Origin: Rugamonas sp. A1-17
Lineage (GTDB): Bacteria; Pseudomonadota; Gammaproteobacteria; Burkholderiales; Burkholderiaceae_D
DNA: 64,000 bases
Assembly: GCA_025548565.1 (NCBI GenBank)
Contig: JAJLPB010000001.1
Span: 682,001-746,000, forward strand
Reading direction: 5' to 3'
Part shown: positions 56,076-64,000 of the stretch, in pieces
How positions within the stretch are numbered: the first letter of the stretch is position 1
Layout: every line of letters begins with the position of its first letter
Notes under the pieces: generated by a model
The model's database searches: none
What the model was told of the DNA's origin: nothing
The model's input: the letters and a program-made list of their open reading frames with translations, nothing else
Made by a program: the position numbers and the translations under genes

Positions 56076-56696
56076 ATGACTCCTTCCCATCCCACCATTC
56101 CCCTGGTCGCCATCCTGCGCGGCCTGCAGCCTGCGGAGGCGGTCGCGGTCGGCAAGGTGCTGCACCAGGCCGGCTTCCGCGCGCTGGAGGTGCCGCTCAA
56201 CCGTCCCGGCGCCCTCGAGTGCATCGCCGCGCTGGTCAAGGAGCAGCTGCCGGACACGCTGGTCGGCGGCGGCACCATGCTCAATGTCGGCCACGTCGAG
56301 GCTGTCTATGAGGCGGGCGGACGCCTGCTGGTTTCGCCGAACTGCAATCCAGCCGCCATCCGCCGCGCGGCCGACCTGGGCATGTACTGCGCGCCCGGCG
56401 TCGCCACGCCGACCGAAGCGTTTGCCGCGCTGGACGCCGGCGCCCACGCGCTCAAGCTGTTCCCGGCCGATATGGTCGGCCACAACGGCCTGAAGGCGTT
56501 CAACAGCGTGGTGCCCGCCGGCACGCCGATGTGGCCGGTCGGCGGCATCACGCCCGACAATATGGAAGGCTGGGTGCGCGCCGGCGCCACCGGCTTCGGC
56601 ATCGGCGGCCAGCTGTACACGCCCGGCGTCAGCCTCGGCGAGCTGGGCCAACGCGCCGCCGCCTATGTGGCCAAGTGGCGCGCTTTGTCAGTATGA
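56076..56696 (+). CDS. dgoA: 2-dehydro-3-deoxy-6-phosphogalactonate aldolase
   Basis: Class I aldolase of 206 residues that splits the DgoK product into pyruvate and glyceraldehyde 3-phosphate. The KDPG-aldolase-type fold is visible: PLVAILRGLQPAEA, the Glu in LEVPLNRPGA, GGGTML, the phosphate region SPNCNP and the Schiff-base Lys in ALKLFPADMVG, then PVGGITPDN. Only two bases separate it from dgoK, so it is translationally coupled. Confidence 0.93.
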   Translation: MTPSHPTIPLVAILRGLQPAEAVAVGKVLHQAGFRALEVPLNRPGALECIAALVKEQLPDTLVGGGTMLNVGHVEAVYEAGGRLLVSPNCNPAAIRRAADLGMYCAPGVATPTEAFAALDAGAHALKLFPADMVGHNGLKAFNSVVPAGTPMWPVGGITPDNMEGWVRAGATGFGIGGQLYTPGVSLGELGQRAAAYVAKWRALSV

Positions 56697-56725
56697 TGGT
56701 GGATTCCACACAGGGAGCGAAATTG

Positions 56726-57607
56726 ATGAGCAAGCATGAAGTGCAATGTATCTGGGAAGCCGGCGCGCAGCTGGGCGAAGGTCCATCGTGGGTGGCGGAG
56801 CAAAACCGCCTGTATTTCGTCGACCTGAAGAACCAGACGCTGCACGCGCTGGACGCCGGCAGCGGCCGGCGCCACAGCTGGACCATGCCCGACTACATCT
56901 GCTGGCTGATCGCGCGCCGCGACGGCGACGGCTTCATGGCCGGCCTGCGCGACGGCATCGTCCGCCTGTGGCTGGAACCCGAAGTGCGCATCGAATACCT
57001 GGCCCGTCCGTTCCCGGCCGGCAGCGCCCTGCGCATGAACGACGCCAAGGCCGACAGCGCCGGCCGCATCTGGGCCGGCTCCATGCACAACACCGACTAC
57101 GCCCAGGCCATCGGCCAGCTGTTCCGGCTCGACACCGACCTGTCGCTGACGGTGGCGGACCAGGACTACCACATCTGCAACGGCCCGGCCTTCAGCCTGG
57201 ACGGCGCCACCATGTACCACACCGACAGCTTTGAAGGCCGCACCTACGCCTATCCGCTGGCGGCCGACGGCACGCTGGGCGCACCCCGCCTGTGGCGCCA
57301 GTTCGGCGACGGCGAAGGTTCGCCGGACGGCATGACGGTCGACAGCGAAGGCTGCGTCTGGATCGGGCAGTGGGGCGGCGCCCGCGTCTGCCGCTACTCG
57401 GCCGACGGCGAATTGCTGGACACGATCCACGTACCGGCGCGCAATCCGGCCTCCTGCACCTTCGGCGGCGCTGACCTGAAGACGCTGTACATCACCACCG
57501 CGCGCGAGGACAACACGCCGGAGCAGCTCAAGGAGTTTCCACTGACCGGCGCCCTGTTCGCCGTGCGGCTGGACGTGGCCGGCGTGCCGGCCGCGCGCTT
57601 CGGCTAG
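56726..57607 (+). CDS. SMP-30/gluconolactonase family sugar lactonase
   Basis: Six-bladed beta-propeller lactonase of 293 residues. SMP-30 features include LGEGPSWVAEQNRLYFVD with the metal-ligand Glu, RMNDAKADSAGRIWAGSM with Asn/Asp ligands, NGPAFSLDGATMYHTDS and SPDGMTVDSEGCVWIGQWGG. In this operon it most likely hydrolyses galactono- (or arabinono-) lactone to the acid that enters the DgoK/DgoA steps. ATG 56726 has AGGGAG upstream; ATG 56693/56696 overlapping the dgoA stop is an alternative. Confidence 0.88.
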   Translation: MSKHEVQCIWEAGAQLGEGPSWVAEQNRLYFVDLKNQTLHALDAGSGRRHSWTMPDYICWLIARRDGDGFMAGLRDGIVRLWLEPEVRIEYLARPFPAGSALRMNDAKADSAGRIWAGSMHNTDYAQAIGQLFRLDTDLSLTVADQDYHICNGPAFSLDGATMYHTDSFEGRTYAYPLAADGTLGAPRLWRQFGDGEGSPDGMTVDSEGCVWIGQWGGARVCRYSADGELLDTIHVPARNPASCTFGGADLKTLYITTAREDNTPEQLKEFPLTGALFAVRLDVAGVPAARFG

Positions 57608-57720
57608 AGCCTCATCGTCATTCGGTTTTTTTCAGATGCCGCGCGACGCGGCGGGGGGAGGTGCGCACACGTGGTCGGTTGTGAGTGGCATACAAACTAT
57701 AAAAACTGGAGACAAACAAA

Positions 57721-58701
57721 ATGAAGTTCAAGCATTTGCTGTTCGCATTCTGCGGCCTGGCGTTCGGCCTGGCCGCGCGGTCCGCCACCTTCGCCAACGG
57801 CGCCGATGTGGGCTGGGTCAGCCAGCAGGAGTCCAGCGGCTACTCGTTCTACAACAGCAGCGGCGTCAAGACCGATCCCTTCGTGCTGCTGAAGAACCTG
57901 CAGGTCAACGCGATCCGCCTGCGCGTGTGGGTCAACCCCAGCGGCGGCTGGAACGATGGCGCGGACGTGCTGTACAAAGCCAAGCGCGCCGCCGCGCAAG
58001 GCCAGCGCATCCTGATCGACTTCCACTACAGCGACAGCTGGGCCGATCCTGGCCAGCAGACCAAGCCGGCCGCCTGGGCCAATCACACGCTGGCGCAGCT
58101 GAACAACGACGTCTACAGCCACACGCAGGGCATCCTCAACTACCTGAAGACCAACGGCATCACGGTCGAGTGGGTACAGGTCGGCAACGAGATCAACAGC
58201 GGCATGCTGTGGCCGGAAGGGAAGACCACCAGCTTCGCCAACCTGGCCGGGCTGATCAACAGCGGCTACAACGCCACCAAGGCGGTCTACCCGAACGCCA
58301 AGGTGATCCTGCATCTGGCCAACGGCTACGACAACGCGGTGTTCCGCTGGTTCTTCGACGGCGTGAAGGGCGCGGGCGCCAAGTGGGATGTGATCGGCAT
58401 GTCGCACTATCCGCCGGCGTCGGACTGGGCCAACTACAACAACAAGATCTCGGCCAATATGTGGGACATGGTGTCGCGCTACGCCAGGCCGGTGATGGTG
58501 ACGGAAGTGGGCATGGACTGGACCCAGGCCGCCACCAGTAAATCCATGCTGGCCGATTTGCTGACCAAGACCAAGGCGCTGGGTTCGAATGGCCTGGGCG
58601 TGTTCTACTGGGAGCCGCAGGCGTATCCGGGCTGGCAGGGTTACACGATGGGCGCTCTCGACGCGAGCGGCAAATTCACCATCGCGCTCGATCCGTTCTA
58701 A
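57721..58701 (+). CDS. GH53 endo-beta-1,4-galactanase
   Basis: Exported arabinogalactan endo-1,4-beta-galactosidase of 326 residues with a signal peptide (LLFAFCGLAFGLAARSA). GH53 motifs: GADVGWVSQQESSG, NAIRLRVWVNPSGG, DFHYSDSWADPGQQTKPAAW, acid Glu in WVQVGNEINSGMLWPEG, MSHYPP and nucleophile Glu in VMVTEVGMDW. It releases galacto-oligosaccharides from type I (arabino)galactan of plant cell walls. Placed 113 bases after the lactonase on the same strand, it links galactan breakdown to galactonate catabolism. GGAGACAAACAAA precedes the ATG. Confidence 0.93.
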   Translation: MKFKHLLFAFCGLAFGLAARSATFANGADVGWVSQQESSGYSFYNSSGVKTDPFVLLKNLQVNAIRLRVWVNPSGGWNDGADVLYKAKRAAAQGQRILIDFHYSDSWADPGQQTKPAAWANHTLAQLNNDVYSHTQGILNYLKTNGITVEWVQVGNEINSGMLWPEGKTTSFANLAGLINSGYNATKAVYPNAKVILHLANGYDNAVFRWFFDGVKGAGAKWDVIGMSHYPPASDWANYNNKISANMWDMVSRYARPVMVTEVGMDWTQAATSKSMLADLLTKTKALGSNGLGVFYWEPQAYPGWQGYTMGALDASGKFTIALDPF

Positions 58702-58713
58702 GCGATGAATACG

Positions 58714-58733
58714 GGGAGCGGCGCGCCGCTCCC
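58714..58733. other. Perfect 20-base palindrome after the galactanase gene
   Basis: GGGAGCGGCG joined to CGCCGCTCCC without a loop, 13 bases after the stop codon. It may end transcription of the galactan operon, although only a short TGTTAAAAT follows. Confidence 0.5.
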
Positions 58734-58771
58734 TGTTAAAATCCGGGACTCGCTTTATCTATGGTCCCATC

Positions 58772-59197
58772 ATGCAGAAACCGGTCATCCGCTATTTACA
58801 CCTCAACCCCGACAGCGATCTTCCCGCGCTGGAAGGCCTGTCGCATTTTAAAGCCGTGCTGGTCGTCGAGGCCGACGTGGCGGAGATGACGATGTGGGAA
58901 ACCAGCCGCTGGCTGGTGGAGTCCGGCTGCGCGCTGGCGCTCGTGTGGGGCAAGGAATGCGAAGCCTGGCGCGAAGCGATCGAAGACGCCAGCCTGGAAG
59001 CCGTCAACTACGAAGACGTGCCGGACGAGCAGCTGCTGATCACCACCGCGCACGAGGACGAAGATCTGAGTGAAGCGTTCTGGTTCGCCCGCCACCGCGC
59101 CGTGCATCCCGCGCACGACCTGCGCGAAACGCTGATCCTGCACATCGCCGAACAACCGCGCCGCGAAGAGCTGGAAGCCGAGTACCGCGACGCCTGA
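58772..59197 (+). CDS. Conserved hypothetical protein
   Basis: Cytoplasmic acidic protein of 141 residues with no signal peptide or membrane segment. It has a central strand-helix core (KAVLVVEADVAEMTMWETSRWLVESGCALALVWGKECEAWREAIEDAS) and an acidic stretch (TTAHEDEDLSEAFWFARHRAVHP). It looks like a small alpha/beta domain. I do not recognise a function, and the neighbours give no clue. Confidence 0.65.
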   Translation: MQKPVIRYLHLNPDSDLPALEGLSHFKAVLVVEADVAEMTMWETSRWLVESGCALALVWGKECEAWREAIEDASLEAVNYEDVPDEQLLITTAHEDEDLSEAFWFARHRAVHPAHDLRETLILHIAEQPRREELEAEYRDA

Positions 59198-59265
59198 ACA
59201 GGCCGCCGCACCGATTGCGGCAAATGGAAGCCGCATCGCTGATCTCGTTGTAGCCGCCGACTTGC

Positions 59266-60258
59266 TTACTGCTTGACCAGCTCCACCCGGCGATTCTTCT
59301 CGCGTCCGGCTTCGGCATCGTTCGAGGCCGCCGGCGCGTAGGAGGCCACGCCCTTGGCGCTCAGCCGCTTGGCGTCGACCTTGTAATCGGCCGCCAGCAC
59401 CTTGATCACCGACTCCGCCCGCTTCTGCGACAGCTCCAGGTTGTGCGCCAGCGCGCCCTGGTTGTCGGTGTGGCCGACCACGTACAGCTTCAGCTTGGCG
59501 TCCTGCTGCAACAGCTTGGCCATCTCGGCCAATGCGGCCTTGGACTCCGGCTTGACGTCGGTCTTGTCGGTGTCGAAGAACACGCCATACACGGCCACCT
59601 TGCCGTCGGCCGCGATGCCCTTGGCCATGTCGGCCGCGTTCATGTTGGCCGACACCTTGCCGCCCTCCATCGCCTTGGCCTCGACGATCTCGACGTAGAT
59701 GCCGCCCAGCTTGTCCTGCACCGGGGCGACCGAATACACGGCCACGTGGACCAGCGACCCGTCCGGGCGCGTGCCCTTGGCCAGCAGGTAGCGTTCATCG
59801 TCGCGGCCGTAGTTGAATGGATCCGAGCTCGCCTCAGCGCCCTGGATGAAATGATTGCCGACGCGCTTATCGAGGAAGAACTCGCCGAAGCCCCTGCCGC
59901 AGTTTTCCTTGGCGCAGGCGAACACGGTCTTCAAGCCAGCCTTGTCCAGCGCAGCCTGGTAATTGCGCATCACCTCCAGCGCCGAGCGTTCTCGCGGGAA
60001 GTTGTAGGCCATGCGGGTGTACTTGCCCTCCAGTTGCAGCGCGTTCTCGAACGCCATCTGGCCGTTCTTGTTGTCGACACGTTTACCGGCAGGCAGCATC
60101 ACCTCGTCGAATTCCTTGAGGCCGTAGCCGACCATCTTCGACCCTTCAAAGCGGGACAGCAGCGGATGGTCCTTGCCGCCCTTGACGGTGTCCTGCGCCG
60201 GCATCTGGGCGTGGGCGGCGGCGCAAAGCAGCAGCGGAAGTAGGCGGTAGGCGCGCAT
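59266..60258 (-). CDS. OmpA family outer-membrane protein
   Basis: Exported protein of 330 residues with signal peptide (LLPLLLCAAAHA). The C-terminal 110 residues are an OmpA-like peptidoglycan-binding domain: VYGVFFDTDKTDVKPESKAALAEMAKLL, VVGHTDNQGALAHNLELSQKRAESV and NRRVELV, with the diaminopimelate-binding Asp/Arg positions kept. The N-terminal 200 residues are a separate domain (FEGSKMVGYGLKEFDEV, RERSALEVMRNYQAAL) seen with OmpA domains in other proteobacteria. It probably ties envelope structures to peptidoglycan. ATG 60258 is chosen because the signal peptide begins there. Confidence 0.9.
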   Translation of the reverse strand: MRAYRLLPLLLCAAAHAQMPAQDTVKGGKDHPLLSRFEGSKMVGYGLKEFDEVMLPAGKRVDNKNGQMAFENALQLEGKYTRMAYNFPRERSALEVMRNYQAALDKAGLKTVFACAKENCGRGFGEFFLDKRVGNHFIQGAEASSDPFNYGRDDERYLLAKGTRPDGSLVHVAVYSVAPVQDKLGGIYVEIVEAKAMEGGKVSANMNAADMAKGIAADGKVAVYGVFFDTDKTDVKPESKAALAEMAKLLQQDAKLKLYVVGHTDNQGALAHNLELSQKRAESVIKVLAADYKVDAKRLSAKGVASYAPAASNDAEAGREKNRRVELVKQ

Positions 60259-60425
60259 GAAAGTCCCGTCTGAACAAAGTTGAGGAACGTCGATTGTAGG
60301 GATTGATTGTCTTTGAATCAACGTTAACTTTTCAATTGAATCGCCCCTGCTGTGACAATTGAGGTACTTTCTAATTTGTGTAAATGATATTATTTTGGGC
60401 AAATTCAAAAACTCGTGGAGATCAG

Positions 60426-61067
60426 ATGAGTCAATTCAAGGTAACAGCGCTGATGCTGACAATGTTGGTGGCCGGTTGCGGCGGTGGCTCGACGGCGACC
60501 GAGCCACCGGCGACGCAAAAATCGGCCCTCATTTCGGGCAGCGTGACTGGCCTGTCGGCCAACACCACCCTGCTGTTGGTCAACAACGGCGCGGAGACCG
60601 TCGCCGTCAAGGGGAGTGGCGGCTTCAAGTTCACCTATCCCGTGGCCTCCGGCGCGCCGTACAGCGTCGCGAAGTTCGCCGATCCGAACGGCGCCACCTG
60701 CATCGTCGCCAATGGATCGGGCACGATAGCCCAGGACGCGGTCGATATCAGCAATGTCGCCGTGACGTGCCAGCCAGCCGCGATCGGCTTGTTGCAATAC
60801 CGCGTAGGGGTGACGGTGTCGGGACTGGCTGTCGGCAATACTGTCAGTTTCTCCAATGGAGGGAGCGACATTCTGAAAGCAAGCGCCAACGGACTGGCCG
60901 TGTTCGCCGTTTCGTATTCGCCGATGGAGCTGCACGGCGCCAGTTATGCCGTCACGGTGTCGGCCAACCCGACAGGGCAGACCTGCACCCTGACGAACAA
61001 CACCGGCACCAACAACGCCGGCACCGGATTCGTCGACCTCGTCAACGTTACCGCACTCTGCAAATAA
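60426..61067 (+). CDS. Repetitive beta-domain lipoprotein
   Basis: Predicted lipoprotein of 213 residues with lipobox MLVAGCGGGS. Two similar beta-rich modules follow, each with the pattern GxVxGLxxNTTLxLxNNG, a Gly/Phe turn, SVxxxPxGxTCxxxNxxGT and VxVTC, so Cys pairs recur in each. The layout suggests tandem Ig-like surface modules. Function unknown. GGAGATCAG precedes the ATG, and a strong bidirectional terminator follows. Confidence 0.75.
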   Translation: MSQFKVTALMLTMLVAGCGGGSTATEPPATQKSALISGSVTGLSANTTLLLVNNGAETVAVKGSGGFKFTYPVASGAPYSVAKFADPNGATCIVANGSGTIAQDAVDISNVAVTCQPAAIGLLQYRVGVTVSGLAVGNTVSFSNGGSDILKASANGLAVFAVSYSPMELHGASYAVTVSANPTGQTCTLTNNTGTNNAGTGFVDLVNVTALCK

Positions 61068-61069
61068 AA

Positions 61070-61097
61070 AAAGCCAGCCTCCGAAGAGGCTGGCTTT
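61070..61097. terminator. Bidirectional terminator between lipoprotein and groEL
   Basis: AAAGCCAGCCTC and GAGGCTGGCTTT form a 12-base stem with loop CGAA. T-rich tracts follow on both strands, so it serves the lipoprotein gene (plus) and groEL (minus). Confidence 0.9.
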
Positions 61098-61124
61098 CCT
61101 TTACAGCGAGGCTTATGCCGGCAA

Positions 61125-62786
<1,662 letters not shown>

Positions 62787-62819
62787 TTAGGTGAGTACTA
62801 GTGCAAACGTGCGGGTCAA

Positions 62820-63110
62820 TTATTTGACGACGATTGCCATGATGTCTTCTTCGCGCATGACCATCAGCTCCTGGCCATCGACCTTGACGGTCTGGCCGGC
62901 GTATTTGCCGAACAGGACGCGGTCGCCAACTTTGACGTCCAGCGGACGGACTTTGCCATCTTCCAGAATCTTGCCATTGCCGACGGCGAGCACTTCGCCT
63001 TGATCCGGTTTTTCAGCAGCCGCATCAGGGATGATCAGGCCGGACGCAGTTTTGGTTTCCTGGTCGAGGCGTTTGACGATTACGCGATCGTTCAAAGGGC
63101 GAAGGTTCAT
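62820..63110 (-). CDS. groS: Co-chaperonin GroES
   Basis: Co-chaperonin of 96 residues that caps the GroEL ring. [46 protein letters not shown] contains the mobile loop, and [30 protein letters not shown] closes the fold. First gene of the groES-groEL operon behind a CIRCE element. Confidence 0.99.
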   Translation of the reverse strand: MNLRPLNDRVIVKRLDQETKTASGLIIPDAAAEKPDQGEVLAVGNGKILEDGKVRPLDVKVGDRVLFGKYAGQTVKVDGQELMVMREEDIMAIVVK

Positions 63111-63194
63111 ACAAAACTCCTTAAATTAACAATGGAACAGTTTGTTGCCACACCAATAAGCTTGCTGTGGCGGAAAGTTTGGCCGAGAGCGCTG

Positions 63195-63221
63195 TTAGCA
63201 CTCCCTTGGAACGAGTGCCAA
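63195..63221. promoter_or_regulatory. CIRCE element (HrcA operator)
   Basis: TTAGCACTC and GAGTGCCAA separated by nine bases match the CIRCE consensus TTAGCACTC-N9-GAGTGCTAA with one mismatch. It abuts the -10 box of the groES promoter, so HrcA repression is expected. Confidence 0.92.
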
Positions 63222-63249
63222 TTATAGGGACGACACTGCTGTATTTCAA
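63221..63249 (-). promoter_or_regulatory. groES-groEL promoter
   Basis: Minus strand: TTGAAA (63244-63249) and TATAAT (63221-63226) with 17-base spacing. The extended CTTGAAA and CCCTATAAT also resemble sigma-32 elements, so dual housekeeping and heat-shock transcription is plausible. Confidence 0.8.
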
Positions 63250-63336
63250 GACGCAACACTTGTGCGTGCACAAATAAGCACAAAAATGATGCGGATACGT
63301 CCCCAAAAAGGAATGTTTGCTTATTTAGTATAGAAG

Positions 63337-63365
63337 TTGACAACGTCTATACAAGCTCCTAACAT
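63337..63365 (+). promoter_or_regulatory. Candidate promoter of the small peptide gene
   Basis: TTGACA (63337-63342) and TAACAT (63360-63365) with 17-base spacing, about 57 bases upstream of the small ORF. Confidence 0.5.
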
Positions 63366-63421
63366 TGCAACGCTGCAAATAGAGACTGTGTGAGATTTTT
63401 CAATATTCTTTTTTAAGGACT

Positions 63422-63616
63422 ATGAAAATGGCAGATCAAAAAGAGGCAAAACTGTTCGCATTCAAGCTGGCTGCGAAACAGGAGAACAAACCTGCAGAAC
63501 AATGGAAAGTCCGCGACGGCGTTGCCGTGGCAGGCTGCACCGGTCCGGTCGACTTCGACAACTACCGCGAGTACGACGCCATCTATCACCGCAACGACAA
63601 AGGCCTGTACTGCTAA
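63422..63616 (+). CDS. Small peptide gene, candidate graspetide precursor
   Basis: Encodes 64 residues (62 if ATG 63428 is used, which has better spacing, eight bases, from AGGA). The N-terminal half is charged and helical (KEAKLFAFKLAAKQENKP), like a leader; the C-terminal half is rich in Asp, Glu, Tyr and Lys between two Cys (GCTGPVDFDNYREYDAIYH, ending GLYC). A terminator follows, then an MvdC/MvdD-like ATP-grasp ligase. This is the usual layout of a ribosomal peptide precursor with its macrocyclising ligase. No known graspetide core motif is recognised, so the role is inferred from context. Confidence 0.65.
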   Translation: MKMADQKEAKLFAFKLAAKQENKPAEQWKVRDGVAVAGCTGPVDFDNYREYDAIYHRNDKGLYC

Positions 63617-63633
63617 GTACTGGCCCATCAACG

Positions 63634-63671
63634 AAAGCCTTGCTGCGCCAGCAAGGCTTTTTTGTTTTTCG
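63634..63671 (+). terminator. Terminator between peptide gene and ATP-grasp gene
   Basis: AAAGCCTTGCTG and CAGCAAGGCTTT form a 12-base stem with a three-base loop, followed by a T-rich run. It would make the small peptide transcript more abundant than that of the ligase. Confidence 0.88.
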
Positions 63672-63689
63672 CCAGTCGCGGAGTACGAG

Positions 63690-64000
63690 ATGAGCAAGAC
63701 GATTTTAATTGTCACCCACAGCCAGGATCTGCACGCGGACCTGGTCGCCGCCAGGCTCGCGGCGGGCGGCCATCCCTTGTTCCGGCTGGACCTGGACCAC
63801 TTCCCGCGCGACTTCCAGACCAGCCAGCGGCACGCCGGCGGCGCGCTGCACAACAAGATACGCCGCCGCGGCGACGAGCACTGGCTCGACCTGGCCGAGG
63901 TGGGCGCGGTCTGGCTGCGCAAGCCGGGCGAATTCACCTTCCTCAGCGACGAGCTGGCGCCGCAGGAGCTGGCCTACGCCAGGCAGGAGGCGGAGCATGC
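63690..64000 (+). CDS. MvdC/MvdD-like ATP-grasp ligase, N-terminal part
   Basis: The gene runs off the window after 103 residues. ATG 63690 follows CGGAG. The visible N-terminal pre-ATP-grasp domain (KTILIVTHSQDLHADLVAARL, LFRLDLDHFPRDF, LAEVGAVWLRKPGEF, ELAYARQEAEH) matches the MvdC/MvdD-type ligases that join Ser/Thr or Lys side chains to Asp/Glu in graspetides. The ATP-binding and catalytic domain lies outside the window, so the assignment rests on the N-terminus and the adjacent peptide gene. Confidence 0.75.
   Translation, partial: MSKTILIVTHSQDLHADLVAARLAAGGHPLFRLDLDHFPRDFQTSQRHAGGALHNKIRRRGDEHWLDLAEVGAVWLRKPGEFTFLSDELAPQELAYARQEAEH

Overview
The window is high-GC DNA from a Gram-negative bacterium, most likely an Oxalobacteraceae member (Massilia/Duganella/Janthinobacterium type). 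This is inferred from a glucokinase-RpiR fusion, a phasin, a DUF2164 gene, TonB-receptor plus halogenase-like gene pairs and the codon usage, not from any database comparison. Coding density is high. No rRNA, tRNA, CRISPR array, integrase or insertion sequence was recognised.

Layout. 1-609: the end of an unidentified gene and a small repeat-rich lipoprotein. 616-9379: four tandem paralogous membrane diguanylate cyclases (periplasmic TPR, TM helix, GGEEF), all on the minus strand. 9538-13897: a heterodimeric MdlAB-type ABC exporter and a phasin. 14156-16803: a DUF2164 gene, a CodA-family amidohydrolase whose active site points to 5-methylcytosine, and two GNAT acetyltransferases. 17020-20269: a chemotaxis receptor and a GGDEF protein with a degenerate EAL domain.

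20266-51540 is a large alpha-glucan (starch/maltodextrin) utilisation locus. It holds a TonB-dependent receptor, two flavin-dependent halogenase-like proteins, cyclomaltodextrinase, pullulanase, a MalS-like amylase, a GH31 enzyme, a GH13 alpha-glucosidase, a six-hairpin glycosidase, a GH92 enzyme, an M2 metallopeptidase, a maltose-type MFS permease, a POT-family transporter, phosphoglucomutase and a glucokinase-RpiR fusion. The inferred flow is: polymer cut outside or at the surface, oligosaccharides imported by the receptor, trimmed in the periplasm, carried over the inner membrane by the permease, then cleaved and phosphorylated. A short palindrome, GTAGT-N3-ACTAC, recurs in the intergenic regions and in three cases overlaps a plausible promoter. 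It looks like the operator of a regulator not encoded in the window.

51541-54986: a REP-like element with a perfect 39-bp inverted repeat next to a MerR/TipAS regulator, then a His-rich PadR (YqjI-like) regulator and an MFS exporter. 55165-58701: a galactan/galactonate module (DgoK, DgoA, SMP-30 lactonase, GH53 galactanase) with a LysR-type box upstream. 58772-63110: small genes, an OmpA-family protein, a lipoprotein and groES-groEL behind a CIRCE element. 63422-64000: a small peptide gene followed by a terminator and the start of an MvdC/MvdD-like ATP-grasp ligase, a possible graspetide (RiPP) locus cut by the window end.
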